Part shown: piece by piece, positions 33,445 to 43,036 of the stretch | How positions within the stretch are numbered: position 1 is the stretch's first letter | Layout of the letters: the number at the start of each line of letters is the position of its first letter | NCBI GenBank assembly: GCA_015522685.1 | Contig: WALU01000038.1 | Span: forward strand, 1 to 56,399 | DNA length: 56,399 bases | Reading direction: 5' to 3' | Source: Thermoproteota archaeon | Lineage (GTDB): Archaea > Korarchaeota > Korarchaeia > Korarchaeales > Korarchaeaceae | Notes under the pieces: model-generated | Seen by the model: the letters and a program-made list of their open reading frames with translations, nothing else | The model's database searches: none | What the model was told of the DNA's origin: nothing | Translations under genes and position numbers: made by a program

Positions 33445-33855
33445 TTGGGTAGGAAACTCATAGAGGTCGAAGCAGATATAGGATTTGAAGTTTGGTCAGA
33501 GGACCTGAATAATCTCTTTGAGGAAGCTGCATTATCAATGTATGAGATTATGGTAGATATCGATAAAGTCGAACCGAAAGAAGAGAGATATATCAAGATT
33601 GAGGCAGAAGAAATGGATCTACTGATGCATGACTGGCTTTCAGAGCTACTTTATATCACAGATGTGAAAGGGATTGTGTTCTCAAAGTTTAATGTGATAA
33701 TTAATAACTTCAAGCTAGAGGGAAAAGCATTCGGTGAGCCAGTAAATCGCAAGAAACATAATCCTAAGACAGAGATAAAAGCTGTAACATACCACAGGCT
33801 TAAGGTGAGTAAAGAGAATGGAATTTGGAGAGCTACCGTGATATTAGACATATAA
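33445..33855 (+). CDS. Archease, RtcB activator
   Basis: Small protein (136 aa) that speeds guanylylation and turnover of RtcB. It shows the family pattern: DIGFEVWSEDLNNLFEEAA at the front with the metal-binding Asp, LLMHDWLSELLYITD in the middle and EIKAVTYHRL plus the C-terminal VILDI. TTG 33445 is the start, three bases after GGTGAT. It is 28 kb from rtcB, in an operon with a membrane protein of unknown role. Confidence 0.95.
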   Translation: MGRKLIEVEADIGFEVWSEDLNNLFEEAALSMYEIMVDIDKVEPKEERYIKIEAEEMDLLMHDWLSELLYITDVKGIVFSKFNVIINNFKLEGKAFGEPVNRKKHNPKTEIKAVTYHRLKVSKENGIWRATVILDI

Positions 33856-33979
33856 CTCAGGGGAAGCTAAGCCAGCCAGTAGCAAACCTCATCCTTCACC
33901 AAAGTCTCCTCTTTATTCATGCTAAACTTTAATAAACCTCAAACTTGTTTTGTTTTGGAAAGTTAACGGGGTGTACATA

Positions 33980-34987
33980 ATGCCAAGAAGGCACGGTTCG
34001 CTACAATTCGCTCCAAGAAAGAGGGCAAAAACCCAGAAAGCAGTATTTAGATCGTATCCCGAGCTAGTGGTAGAAAAGCCGGCTCTAGTGGCTTTTCCCG
34101 GTTATAAAGCTGGGATGATCCATGTGCTAATGAGGGAGGACCGGCCAGGTAAGCTAGACATAGGCCAGCTTATTACTTTAGCTTCTACAGTTATAGAGGC
34201 GCCTCCTATAAAGGTAGTAGGAGTAAGATCTTACACAAGCAGCTATTATGGCTTAAAAGCTTTAACTACGGCTCTAAAGATAGATAAAGATAGTATTATA
34301 AGTAGATATTTGACGGTGGGCAATGGCGTCGACAACTGGGATGAAGCCAAGAGTAAATTAGAACATCAGAGGGATAAAGTTAAGGAGGTAAGGATTTTAG
34401 CCTATACAAGGCTTGATTTATCAGGAGTTCATAAGAAAAGGCCTGAATTCGTGGAAATCCCAATAAAAGGGGGATCTATTGAGGAGAGAATGGAATTCTC
34501 CGAGTCTATTGTAGGTTCTCTGATTAAAATCGACCAAGTGTTCAAGAAAGGCCAGCTGGTGGATGTGACTGGTGTTACTAAGGGATACGGTTGGCAGGGA
34601 ATTGTAAGGAGATTCGGTATAGAGTTACTTAGGCACAAAGCGGGTAAGGGTAGATGGAGAGTTGGGAGCCTAGGATCTAGACATCCTCCGTATATTACCT
34701 GGAGAGTTCCTAGGGCAGGACAAACTGGTTATCATAAAAGGACTGAATATAACAAGAGAATTCTCCTGATGGAGGACCTAACTCAAACGAATTCCCTAAA
34801 TATAACCCCAGGTGGGGGCTTTAAGAACTATGGCGTACTCAAAAGTCAATATATCATGGTTTCAGGTTCTATACCTGGGCCAGCAAAGAGATTTATCTTC
34901 GTAAGACACCCAATAAGGCCTAAGTACAATGAGCTTCCCATTCCTGAAATCAGATATGTGAGCTCGATAGGTTGGCTAAAGAGGTGA
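33980..34987 (+). CDS. rpl3: Ribosomal protein uL3
   Basis: Large-subunit protein near the peptidyl-transferase centre, 335 aa, archaeal length. It begins MPRRHGSLQFAPRKRA, with FPGYKAGMIHV and the internal loop GVTKGYGWQGIVRRFG, SLGSRHPPY. The open frame extends 30 bases upstream, but GGGGTG before ATG 33980 supports that start. First gene of the uL3-uL4-uL23-uL2-uS19 run; a TATA-like CTTTAATAAACC is near 33.93 kb. Confidence 0.97.
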   Translation: MPRRHGSLQFAPRKRAKTQKAVFRSYPELVVEKPALVAFPGYKAGMIHVLMREDRPGKLDIGQLITLASTVIEAPPIKVVGVRSYTSSYYGLKALTTALKIDKDSIISRYLTVGNGVDNWDEAKSKLEHQRDKVKEVRILAYTRLDLSGVHKKRPEFVEIPIKGGSIEERMEFSESIVGSLIKIDQVFKKGQLVDVTGVTKGYGWQGIVRRFGIELLRHKAGKGRWRVGSLGSRHPPYITWRVPRAGQTGYHKRTEYNKRILLMEDLTQTNSLNITPGGGFKNYGVLKSQYIMVSGSIPGPAKRFIFVRHPIRPKYNELPIPEIRYVSSIGWLKR

Positions 34988-34993
34988 TTTTCG

Positions 34994-35782
34994 GTGCCGG
35001 TTTCGGTATTTAACTTAAATGGAGAAAAGGTAAAGGAAATAGAGCTTCCTTCTATATTTGAAATGGAGATCAGACCAGATATAATCAGGAGGGCTTATCT
35101 CTCTCAGCTGACTGCCAGAATTCAGCCCCAAGGTAGGAACCCTCTAGCTGGATTGCGTACGTCTGCTGAATCCTGGGGGGCTGGGCATGGCGTAGCTAGG
35201 GTTCCAAGGTTTAAAGGAAGGGGATATCCAGCTGCAAGTAGGGCAGCTAGAGCGGTTATGGCCGTAGGTGGTGTCAAAACTAAAGTGCCTAGATCTTGGA
35301 AGAGGATTAGAGAAAGGGTAAATAAGAAGGAGAGGAAACTAGCTATACTATCCGCAATAGCGGCAACTAGTAAGATAGAATTAGTTGGTTCTAAGCATAG
35401 AATAGGCGATATAAAGCATATGCCGATAGTCCTCTCTAATGAATTGGAGAATATAAAGAAGACCTCCAAGCTATATACTCTGATGATAAAGCTAGGACTC
35501 GGAGAAGAACTCGATAGGAATAAGAAGAGGTTTGGAAAAATAAGAGCAGGGAGAGGGAAAATGAGAGGAAGAGTAAGGCAAAGGGCAAAAGGACCATTAA
35601 TAATATACTTAAAGGAGGGATCCTACATAAGCAGGGCAGCTAGGAATATACCGGGTGTCGAAGCGGTGGCTTTAAGAAACTTAAGCGTCATACATCTCGC
35701 TCCTGGAGGAGTCCCTGGCAGGCTTACCCTATGGACGGAAGGAGCTCTTAGTTCCTTGGAGGAGGTGATGGGTTTTGCCTAA
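34994..35782 (+). CDS. rpl4: Ribosomal protein uL4
   Basis: A 262 aa protein. Its exit-tunnel loop region (PQGRNPLAGLRTSAESWG, GHGVARVPRFKGRGYP) is rich in Gly/Arg, as in archaeal and eukaryotic uL4, followed by a KMRGRVRQRAKGPLII segment and GVEAVALRNLSV. GTG 34994 is five bases after GGTGAT. It overlaps uL23 by 8 bases. Confidence 0.97.
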   Translation: MPVSVFNLNGEKVKEIELPSIFEMEIRPDIIRRAYLSQLTARIQPQGRNPLAGLRTSAESWGAGHGVARVPRFKGRGYPAASRAARAVMAVGGVKTKVPRSWKRIRERVNKKERKLAILSAIAATSKIELVGSKHRIGDIKHMPIVLSNELENIKKTSKLYTLMIKLGLGEELDRNKKRFGKIRAGRGKMRGRVRQRAKGPLIIYLKEGSYISRAARNIPGVEAVALRNLSVIHLAPGGVPGRLTLWTEGALSSLEEVMGFA

Positions 35783-36050
35783 GATATTTGACCCATATAG
35801 AATACTTAGAGCGCCTATATCTACAGAAAAAGCTATAAGAATGATTAATGAAGAGAATAAACTTGCCTTTTATATTGATAGGAGAGCTAATAAAAAGGAG
35901 ATTAAAAAGGCCGTTGAGGAAGCTCTAGATGCTAAGGTTGAAAAGGTATGGACCATCATAACCATAGACGGAAGAAAGAAGGCATATGTGAAGCTAACCC
36001 CTGAATATAGAGCGTCTGATATAGCGGCAAAACTCGGGGTAATAGGGTGA
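35775..36050 (+). CDS. rpl23: Ribosomal protein uL23
   Basis: Tunnel-exit protein that docks SRP and chaperones, 91 aa. Typical signature ISTEKAIRMINEENKLAFYID and KKEIKKAVEEALDAKVEKVWT. TTG 35775 is five bases after GGTGAT, inside the end of uL4. It is followed by uL2 after four bases. Confidence 0.96.
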   Translation: MPKIFDPYRILRAPISTEKAIRMINEENKLAFYIDRRANKKEIKKAVEEALDAKVEKVWTIITIDGRKKAYVKLTPEYRASDIAAKLGVIG

Positions 36051-36054
36051 TTAT

Positions 36055-36789
36055 ATGGGCAAGCATATACTGGTTCAGAGGAAGGGAAGAGGAGGAATTC
36101 AGTTTAGATCGAGGGGCCATCTTAAGATATCCCCAGTCAGATATCCCCCCAGGCTAGGTTTTGACTCCTTGAAGAAGGGTATAATAAAAGAGATACTTCA
36201 TGAGCCTGGGAGACATACACCTATATCCCTAGTAGAGCTTGAAGATGGGACAAAACTCTACTATGTATCTCCTGAGGGAATATATGAAGGCCAAGAAATG
36301 GAAATAGGACCAGGAGCTCAAATTAAAACGGGAAATGTCCTTCCACTTTCCGAGATTCCAGATGGAACCCTCGTTTCCAATATAGAGATTAGACCTGGAG
36401 ATGGAGGAAAATTGGCCAGAAGAAGCGGAACATACGCTCTTGTCTTTTCGCATGAAGGAGATAGAATCTTACTCAGGCTTCCATCAAGAAAAGAGAAGTT
36501 CGTAGATGCTAGATGTAGAGCCACTATCGGTATAGTCGCTGGAGGAGGAAGAATAGAGAAATCTTTCATGAAGGCAGGTTTGAAATATTATCATGAAAGG
36601 ATGCATCCAAAGAGATGGCCGGTAGTTAGGGGTGTCGCTATGAGCTCAGTGAGTCATCCACATGGAGGTGGTTCTCATAAGAGACCAGGTAAGCCCACTA
36701 CTGTGGCTAGAACTGCTCCACCAGGACAGAAAGTCGGACATATCGCAGCAAAGAAGACTGGAAGGGCAAAGAGGAGAACTATCCCATAA
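36055..36789 (+). CDS. rpl2: Ribosomal protein uL2
   Basis: Core large-subunit protein needed for subunit joining, 244 aa. Motifs: GRGGIQFRSRGH, GDGGKLARRSGTYA and the C-terminal GVAMSSVSHPHGGGSHKRPG with the conserved His. ATG 36055 follows GGTGAT by three bases. It is the fourth gene of the operon. Confidence 0.97.
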   Translation: MGKHILVQRKGRGGIQFRSRGHLKISPVRYPPRLGFDSLKKGIIKEILHEPGRHTPISLVELEDGTKLYYVSPEGIYEGQEMEIGPGAQIKTGNVLPLSEIPDGTLVSNIEIRPGDGGKLARRSGTYALVFSHEGDRILLRLPSRKEKFVDARCRATIGIVAGGGRIEKSFMKAGLKYYHERMHPKRWPVVRGVAMSSVSHPHGGGSHKRPGKPTTVARTAPPGQKVGHIAAKKTGRAKRRTIP

Positions 36790-36833
36790 ATGATCAATTT
36801 TTAAGTCTCTATGTTAATATATGGTGATAAAGC

Positions 36834-37232
36834 ATGTCGTCTAGAGAGTTCAGATACAGAGGATATACCCTTAAAGACCTTCAGAATATGGCTTTAGATG
36901 AATTAGCTAATATAATGCCGGCTAGAATTAGGAGAACTTTAAGAAGGGGCCTTTCTCCTGAGAATAAAAGATTTCTAGAGAAAATTAGAAAATATAAAAG
37001 CAAGGGTATAGATAAAGTTATTCGAACGCACAGAAGGGATATGCCGGTCCTACCAGAGATGGTAGGATCTAAGATAGCTGTTCATAATGGAAAAGAATTT
37101 GTGGAGATAACTATAATGCCTGAGATGATAGGTCATTACTTAGGAGAATTTGCGATGACAAATAGAATAGTGAGGCATGGAAAACCAGGTAAAGGAGCAA
37201 CTAGATCTAGCAAATTCGTGCCACTTAAGTGA
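36834..37232 (+). CDS. rps19: Ribosomal protein uS19
   Basis: Small-subunit head protein, 132 aa. Signature in the C-terminal half: [32 protein letters not shown] and [16 protein letters not shown]. The ATG has GGTGAT five bases upstream. The expected next genes (uL22, uS3, uL29) are absent; a tRNA-Ser gene follows instead, so the operon ends here. Confidence 0.97.
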   Translation: MSSREFRYRGYTLKDLQNMALDELANIMPARIRRTLRRGLSPENKRFLEKIRKYKSKGIDKVIRTHRRDMPVLPEMVGSKIAVHNGKEFVEITIMPEMIGHYLGEFAMTNRIVRHGKPGKGATRSSKFVPLK

Positions 37233-37265
37233 GCAACTATACTTACTTATAATTTTTCCATCCTA

Positions 37266-37275
37266 TTTTTATAAT
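37266..37275 (+). promoter_or_regulatory. TATA box of tRNA-Ser
   Basis: TTTTTATAAT centred about 30 bases before the tRNA 5' end, between uS19 and the tRNA. Confidence 0.6.
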
Positions 37276-37300
37276 GCTCATTTTAAGCTTTAGCTAGGGG

Positions 37301-37387
37301 GCCGGGGTGGCCGAGCCAGGACCAAGGTGCCCGCCTTGAGAGCGGGTGGCCCTTCGGGCCGCGAGGGTTCAAATCCCTCCCCCGGCG
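37301..37387 (+). tRNA. tRNA-Ser (anticodon TGA)
   Basis: Class II tRNA. Acceptor GCCGGGG/CCCCGGC, anticodon stem CCCGC/GCGGG with loop CTTGAGA, long variable arm (GGCCCTTCGGGCC), T arm GAGGG TTCAAAT CCCTC. CCA is not encoded. Confidence 0.95.
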
Positions 37388-37410
37388 TAGTCATATTCTT
37401 GTATAACTTC

Positions 37411-37418
37411 TTTTTTTT
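37411..37418 (+). terminator. Oligo-T terminator after tRNA-Ser
   Basis: Eight T in a row about 24 bases after the tRNA end, the usual archaeal termination signal, in the gap between this plus-strand unit and the convergent uS10 gene. Confidence 0.55.
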
Positions 37419-37476
37419 ACTAAACCAAATTTTGAAAAATTCATTAGCAATAAGAAATAGGGACCCAATCTAAGTA

Positions 37477-37794
37477 CTAAGTAGTTAGCATAATAATACT
37501 TATCTTGACATCCTCCGGCAAAGTCATTCCCATAATGCTCCTTATGTACCTCTCATCAGGATTCGGTATATCAATAATCCTCTTATGAATCCTCAGCTCA
37601 TACTTATCAAATTTATTTATTCCCTCCCCAGATGGATTTCTCAATGTGGTTATCCTCAGCTTTTTCGTTGGTAGAGGTATAGGCCCCTTAACCCTTACTC
37701 CCATTTTTTCAGCTATCTCTTTAAACATATTGCTTACCTGATCTAGGCTCCTTGGATTACTACTGACCATCTCTATCCTCAAAACTTCAGTCAT
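37477..37794 (-). CDS. rps10: Ribosomal protein uS10
   Basis: Small-subunit protein, 105 aa. Signature GPIPLPTKKLRITTLRNPSGEG and YELRIHKRIIDI. Start ATG 37794 with GGTGA upstream. It follows EF-1A, 59 bases after the latter's stop, as in the archaeal str operon. Confidence 0.97.
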   Translation of the reverse strand: MTEVLRIEMVSSNPRSLDQVSNMFKEIAEKMGVRVKGPIPLPTKKLRITTLRNPSGEGINKFDKYELRIHKRIIDIPNPDERYIRSIMGMTLPEDVKISIIMLTT

Positions 37795-37853
37795 ATGCTG
37801 TCACCGTCTCATATTACTGTCTCATATTGAGAAATAAAGAAAGAGAGGAAAGT

Positions 37854-39122
37854 CTATTTCTTCTTCCTCTCTAAGGGGACTACGTCAAGAACTATGCCTG
37901 CAGCTATAGTCATGCCCATATCTCTGACGGCGAATCTACCTAGTGGTGGGAACTCACTATATTTCTCAATGACGAATGGCTTTAACGGCTGGAACTTCAC
38001 TATCGCAGCTTCTCCCCTCCTTATGAAGCTAGGATTCTCCTCAGTGGCCTGCCCAGTCCTAGGATCGATCTTTTTCTCTATTGAGATCATCTTGCAAGCC
38101 ATATGTCCTGTATGAGCATGTATCACTGGAGTATACCCAGGTGCAATTGCTGTTGGATGCTGTAGTACAACCATCTGAGCTGTAAATTCTTTAGCTACCA
38201 TAGGAGGATTGTTAGGATGTCCTATTACATCTCCTCTCTTGATATCCTTCTTATCAATACCTTTGATATTTATTCCTATATTATCTCCAGGCTCTGCCTT
38301 GCTAAGTTTCTCATGATGCATTTCTATACTTTTTACTTCAGCAGTTTTATCTAACGGTTCTATTATTATCCGATCACTAGGCTTCAGCACGCCAGTCTCA
38401 ACTCTTCCAACTACTACTGTGCCAACGCCGGTTATTGAGAAAACATCTTGTATGGGTATTCTGAGGGGTTTATCGACTGGCTTAGGTGGTGCAGAGAATG
38501 TATCAAGGAGTTCGTATAAAGTTGGACCATTATACCAAGGAGTATTCTCACTCTTCTTAGCAACGTTGTCACCTTTAAGTCCACTTATAGGTATAAACTG
38601 GATCTTATCTGGATTATAACCTACCTTCTTGAGCAGCTCAGCTACTTGGTCCTTCACCTCCTCAAATCTATCTTTGCTGTAGTTTACTGTAGGATCATCC
38701 ATCTTAGAAATAGCTACAGCGAGTTGATTCACCCCTAAGGTCTTAATGAGGAAAACGTGCTCTATGGTCTGGGCTTGTACACCCTCACCGGACTTTGCGG
38801 AAACCACTAAGATAGCAGCATCTGCTTGGCTAGCCCCAGTTATCATATTCTTAACGAAATCTCTATGACCGGGAGCGTCAATTATCGTTAGCATCTTATG
38901 AGGGGTCTCTATCTTTGTATGGAAGAGATCGATAGTCATACCCCTCTCTCGCTCCTCCTTGAGCTTATCAACTAGCCATGCAAATTGGGCATCAGCAGCT
39001 TGCTCTTCTGAAGGAAGTTCTTCTACCAGCTGAAGATCGAAGAACATCCTTCCTATCAACGTCGACTTTCCGTGGTCGACGTGTCCTACGAAAATCAGAT
39101 TTACATGTTCCTTCCCAGCCAT
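37854..39122 (-). CDS. tuf: Translation elongation factor EF-1A
   Basis: Delivers aminoacyl-tRNA to the ribosome, 422 aa. GTPase motifs: G1 [10 protein letters not shown]3 DAPGHRDF, G4 SKMD (the usual NKMD Asn replaced by Ser), and switch-1 [12 protein letters not shown]. The insertion after VVSAK ([12 protein letters not shown]) is shorter than the 11-residue form of eukaryotes and many Thermoproteota. ATG 39122 has GGTGAT three bases upstream. Operon with uS10; the promoter is shared with the divergent membrane gene. Confidence 0.97.
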   Translation of the reverse strand: MAGKEHVNLIFVGHVDHGKSTLIGRMFFDLQLVEELPSEEQAADAQFAWLVDKLKEERERGMTIDLFHTKIETPHKMLTIIDAPGHRDFVKNMITGASQADAAILVVSAKSGEGVQAQTIEHVFLIKTLGVNQLAVAISKMDDPTVNYSKDRFEEVKDQVAELLKKVGYNPDKIQFIPISGLKGDNVAKKSENTPWYNGPTLYELLDTFSAPPKPVDKPLRIPIQDVFSITGVGTVVVGRVETGVLKPSDRIIIEPLDKTAEVKSIEMHHEKLSKAEPGDNIGINIKGIDKKDIKRGDVIGHPNNPPMVAKEFTAQMVVLQHPTAIAPGYTPVIHAHTGHMACKMISIEKKIDPRTGQATEENPSFIRRGEAAIVKFQPLKPFVIEKYSEFPPLGRFAVRDMGMTIAAGIVLDVVPLERKKK

Positions 39123-39173
39123 CTTATCACCCTATCATAATACATCAATATCTCTACACTCCATAACCGTGCG

Positions 39174-39185
39174 CATTTTTAAACC
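39174..39185. promoter_or_regulatory. Shared TATA between EF-1A and a membrane gene
   Basis: CATTTTTAAACC on the plus strand is GGTTTAAAAATG on the minus strand. It can drive EF-1A with a leader of about 30 bases, and the plus-strand gene at 39216. Confidence 0.5.
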
Positions 39186-39215
39186 TAAACCTAACTTTCA
39201 ATCTAAGGGCTAGTT

Positions 39216-39689
39216 ATGAATTCTGTTAGAGAACTAGATAGATACAAAGAGTTTACAGCTTGGATATCTACATTCCCAACACTCACGCTATTCCTCGCTA
39301 TTATTATATCAGCTAGATATACCTTCATTAGTGAGGAGATAGGTTCGGTTCTTAGCATAATATTCATGATGATAGCTCTCTTTCTCTTTATTATGTCAGA
39401 TAAATACGTCAGAAAAATAGTATTTTCTGAGAATTTAAGCGAGAATGAGGCCTTCAAGCTTTATAGAAATGCCTCATTGGCGTCTGGCGTGATCATCCCG
39501 ATAATTGGACTAATCTCAGCTCTACTCGTTGGATATACAAATGCTCCTATTACAGCATTTTCTTTCATGATAATATCACTGAGTGGTGTTGGATCAGCTT
39601 GGAAGAGGTTCTACGATAAACTTAGTGGGAAGATAACATTCTCTAGCCCAGAAGATACAAGTCAGGATAAGAGAAAGAAAAAGAAGTGA
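39216..39689 (+). CDS. Uncharacterised four-helix membrane protein
   Basis: A 157 aa protein with two pairs of hydrophobic helices (TFPTLTLFLAIIISA, VLSIIFMMIALFLFIM; SGVIIPIIGLISALLVGY, TAFSFMIISLSGVGSAW) separated by a charged loop, and a Lys-rich tail (QDKRKKKK). I recognise no family. The start is ATG 39216. It is divergent from EF-1A and convergent with the phosphohexomutase gene. Confidence 0.7.
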   Translation: MNSVRELDRYKEFTAWISTFPTLTLFLAIIISARYTFISEEIGSVLSIIFMMIALFLFIMSDKYVRKIVFSENLSENEAFKLYRNASLASGVIIPIIGLISALLVGYTNAPITAFSFMIISLSGVGSAWKRFYDKLSGKITFSSPEDTSQDKRKKKK

Positions 39690-39705
39690 ACTAAACTAAA
39701 CTAAA

Positions 39706-41043
39706 CTATAAGACCTTCTCTATAGCTTTTATGAGTTCTTCTGCTTTCAAGGGATCTCTAGCTTCTACAAGCACCCTTATCTTAGGTTCTGTCCTAGAGA
39801 GCCTTATTAGAGCCCATGATTCAGCAGTTGACAGCTTCACACCATCGGTTAGATCTATATTCATCTCTCTTTTCTTGCCGAATGAGATTAGATTCTCCTT
39901 TAGGGAATCCCAGCTACTCTTTATTCCAAAATTTTTCCTTATCATATGATACCTAGGAAGTTCCTCAATCAGCTCGCTAATGGATATTCTCTTATGCGAC
40001 ATTATCTCCAGAATGATAGAAGCTGCTAGAGGGCCATCCCTTCCCATATGAAAATCTGGTAGAATGACCCCACCGCAGCTTCCCTCTCCTCCTACTGTAG
40101 CGTCAATCTCCTTCATTTTATGTGATACGTATGCTTCTCCTACAGGAGTTCTATAGATCTTAGCCCCTCTTTTCTTTGCTATATCATCAAACATCTTGGA
40201 AGAAGCTACATTCACGACGACGGTTCCACCACCTCTCTTAGCTAAGATATAATCCACTACTAGAGCGAGAGTTATATCCTCAGGCATTATCTCTCCTTTC
40301 TCAGTTACTAAGGATAGTCGATCAGCATCTGTATCATGAGCAAATCCTACATCTGATTTTGTGGCTATTACGATCTTAGATAAGTCACCTAAGGTGTCGG
40401 GTCTCGGTTCCATCTCTCTAACAAAGATTCCTGGGGATGAGTTGATAGTATTAACATGAACTCCCAAAGCTTGAAATAGATAAGGCGTAACATATGCTCC
40501 AGCACCTCCATTCACATCCAGAATGACGTGTGACTCGTTCTTCCTGATCTTATCAGCATCTATGAAATTCAAGAGATCATCTATATATTCTTCAGTTACA
40601 TCAATGTTCTCCTCTGTTCCGAGATCGGTCCAAGGTACAGATTTGAACTTGCCACTGTGAAATTCCTCCTTTAAAGTCTCCATCTCAGTAGGATGCAAGA
40701 GAAGCCCTCCTTTACCTATTAACTTAAGAGCATTCCACTCAGGAGGGTTGTGGCTAGCTGAGATTATGATGCCTCCATCAGCATCATATTTTTCTACTGC
40801 CCATGCTATAGTAGGAGTAGGGACTATTCCTATGTTAAGCACATTCACACCAGCTGATAAAAGCCCAGCTACTACTGCCCGATCTAAGGCGTAACCGCTA
40901 GGTCTGGTATCTCTCCCTACAATGACAAGAGATCCTACCTCCAACTTCCTTCCAAATATATTAGAGATTTTAGAAACTATCTCAGCATCTATTCCATCGC
41001 CTACTATTCCTCTAATTCCCAAAGGAGTGAATATTAGAGTCAT
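39706..41043 (-). CDS. Phosphohexomutase (phosphoglucosamine/phosphomannomutase family)
   Basis: Interconverts sugar 6- and 1-phosphates, 445 aa. The phosphoserine loop SASHNPPEWNALK, Mg-binding DTDADR, sugar-binding GGEGSCGG and phosphate-binding RLSRTEPKIR loops are all present, so it should be active. GEGS versus the glucosamine form does not settle specificity. ATG 41043 follows GGAGGCGATAG; a TTG at 41046 precedes it. It overlaps the transporter gene by 32 bases, so the two are co-translated. It may provide sugar-1-phosphate for the GlmU-like protein. Confidence 0.9.
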   Translation of the reverse strand: MTLIFTPLGIRGIVGDGIDAEIVSKISNIFGRKLEVGSLVIVGRDTRPSGYALDRAVVAGLLSAGVNVLNIGIVPTPTIAWAVEKYDADGGIIISASHNPPEWNALKLIGKGGLLLHPTEMETLKEEFHSGKFKSVPWTDLGTEENIDVTEEYIDDLLNFIDADKIRKNESHVILDVNGGAGAYVTPYLFQALGVHVNTINSSPGIFVREMEPRPDTLGDLSKIVIATKSDVGFAHDTDADRLSLVTEKGEIMPEDITLALVVDYILAKRGGGTVVVNVASSKMFDDIAKKRGAKIYRTPVGEAYVSHKMKEIDATVGGEGSCGGVILPDFHMGRDGPLAASIILEIMSHKRISISELIEELPRYHMIRKNFGIKSSWDSLKENLISFGKKREMNIDLTDGVKLSTAESWALIRLSRTEPKIRVLVEARDPLKAEELIKAIEKVL

Positions 41044-43006
41044 CAACTATCGCCTCCTTAGAAGATACATACGCCTTTAAGGTAGGAAGGAGAACAGCAA
41101 GCATCAGTATAAACCCGATAACGCCTGAAACTGGTTCTAATGGGCTTGATTTTACTACATCTATTATACTAGTCTCCATTATGTCCAGTACTCCACCTAT
41201 AGCGAAACCTGCTATGGATGGAACTGCTACATAGTTAAAGAAGTTATCTCCTCCATACCTCTTTGTGAGATATCTCAATATACTTGATATTATGTAGAGA
41301 ATGGCATATTGTGGTATGAGCACTCCAAACAATACCCCTACCGCACTGATACTGATCCATGGAATTATTCCCCTAAGAAGGAAAACAAATCCTCCTATAA
41401 TTAATCCTTCTAAGAAGTAATCAACCTTCCATCCAGCTAGATTACCCATGACTGATAATAATCCTTCATTTGGATATATGGGCGTGTTTATCTCTAAAGG
41501 CTTCTTGGCAGCGCCCCATATATGAAAGGACACGAGCAAGAGCAGGCCCCCTACTATCGCTCCAAACAGGAGACCTATTAATTGGGCTTTGAACATCTCT
41601 CTTGCCTTCATTCCTATAGATTGAGAGTATCTAAAGCTCTCAGCTGATGCTGTGGGCTGGGCTGAGACAGTATCAGTTACCATGGCCGATGCAGCTCCTG
41701 AAAAGAAGGCATCAGATGATGATCTATGAAACATTCCTGTGGAGAAAAATACATTATCTAAAACTCCTCTTATCCCTAGATCCATGGGTATAATCCAATT
41801 ACCCATCCCTAAAGTCCATACATATCCATGCCAATATAACACATGCATCGAGACGAGCACTAGGGCTATTATTGGATTCACGCCTAGTACTGCTATTAAG
41901 GATATACTGGCAGTAAATGTTAGAAGCCAACCAATTACGAGCCACCTTCTCGTAATAGGCTCATCCTCCCAATTTTTCCAGCTATCCTTGATGTACTTAT
42001 AACCAAGAATTAGAGGTATAATACCAACAGCAAGATAAAGCCCTGTAGATATATGATACCAAGGTACTGGGCCGTTAACTGCTGCATTGGACGTATAGAA
42101 TGCGAAATCTCTTCCACTTTCATATGGAAGAAGGCCCATTCTCACGAGAATTGGAGGAACTAGTAGATATGCCACAATAGCAGTGGCCCACGTGGATATT
42201 TGTATCTCTATAGGAATTAGGAAAGCCCAAGCAAATAGGTCTGGAGTTATTTGCGTTCCCGTATCCATACCAAAAGCTCCTCCGGGAAAATAATGCTGGA
42301 GCATCGGTGTGAAATCTACCCTAAGGTCGGCGGTGGGGAATTCTTGCCATATGGCTTGGAGTAGATGCCCCCTTTGGAATAAACTTATTGAAAAACCAGC
42401 AAGAAGACCAAGCCAAAGCCATCTTAATCCTTTTCTTCTCTCTTTTATAAGCTTCGAAAAGCTTGCGCTGACCGTAGCTACCGGAAATATTAGCTTCTCT
42501 TTATTCATGTAAAATTTCCTGAAGGGTATTATGTTTAGATATGAGAAAATAGATAATATTATTGCAAATATTACAACATATGTGAGAGGACCGACCCAAA
42601 CCATCCAGTTTAAATTACCGCCTAGCAGTAGTGATCTAAGAGCTTCAGGATTTTTTGGAACAAGGAAACTTGGTAATATCCCTCTTAGTGGGAAGTCCCT
42701 AGATAAGCCTGCGATAGCCCATGATGGAAGAATATACTGCCATCCTATGAACAAGACAGTAATTACCTCTACTGATCCAAATATAACACCCATCTCTCCA
42801 ATGGATAGAGGATTCCCCTTTATTGTCGATAAAGCATAAGAGATAGCTAAAACTACAAGTGCAGCTTCTCCTGTCCAGCTGTAGCCCCCAGCGCTTCTCA
42901 TAGCAGTTTGAGCAAACAACATAAATAGGCCAAATAGAAAAGAGAGGGTAACAGACCTAACTGTAAAGGGACTCTTACTTCCTTCTTGGCTTTCAGCGTT
43001 CTTCAA
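41012..43006 (-). CDS. OPT-like multi-pass transporter
   Basis: A 664 aa membrane protein with roughly 14-16 hydrophobic helices, resembling the oligopeptide-transporter superfamily (DUF6785-like) by size and by patterns such as GVIFGSVEVITVLFIGW and FIGW/NWMVWVGP loops. The substrate is unknown. TTG 43006 is the start, three bases after GGTGAT. The 3' end overlaps the phosphohexomutase gene; a 30-base gap separates it from the pseudo-GAPDH gene upstream, so the four genes pgk to phosphohexomutase may form one transcript. Confidence 0.75.
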   Translation of the reverse strand: MKNAESQEGSKSPFTVRSVTLSFLFGLFMLFAQTAMRSAGGYSWTGEAALVVLAISYALSTIKGNPLSIGEMGVIFGSVEVITVLFIGWQYILPSWAIAGLSRDFPLRGILPSFLVPKNPEALRSLLLGGNLNWMVWVGPLTYVVIFAIILSIFSYLNIIPFRKFYMNKEKLIFPVATVSASFSKLIKERRKGLRWLWLGLLAGFSISLFQRGHLLQAIWQEFPTADLRVDFTPMLQHYFPGGAFGMDTGTQITPDLFAWAFLIPIEIQISTWATAIVAYLLVPPILVRMGLLPYESGRDFAFYTSNAAVNGPVPWYHISTGLYLAVGIIPLILGYKYIKDSWKNWEDEPITRRWLVIGWLLTFTASISLIAVLGVNPIIALVLVSMHVLYWHGYVWTLGMGNWIIPMDLGIRGVLDNVFFSTGMFHRSSSDAFFSGAASAMVTDTVSAQPTASAESFRYSQSIGMKAREMFKAQLIGLLFGAIVGGLLLLVSFHIWGAAKKPLEINTPIYPNEGLLSVMGNLAGWKVDYFLEGLIIGGFVFLLRGIIPWISISAVGVLFGVLIPQYAILYIISSILRYLTKRYGGDNFFNYVAVPSIAGFAIGGVLDIMETSIIDVVKSSPLEPVSGVIGFILMLAVLLPTLKAYVSSKEAIVDDSNIHSFGN

Positions 43007-43036
43007 GGGATCACCCTTTCACTCTTTCACTTCAAT

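Noticed and set aside
39688..39712. Short tandem ACTAA repeat between two convergent genes
   Set aside because: Only about four units; no sign of function or mobility.
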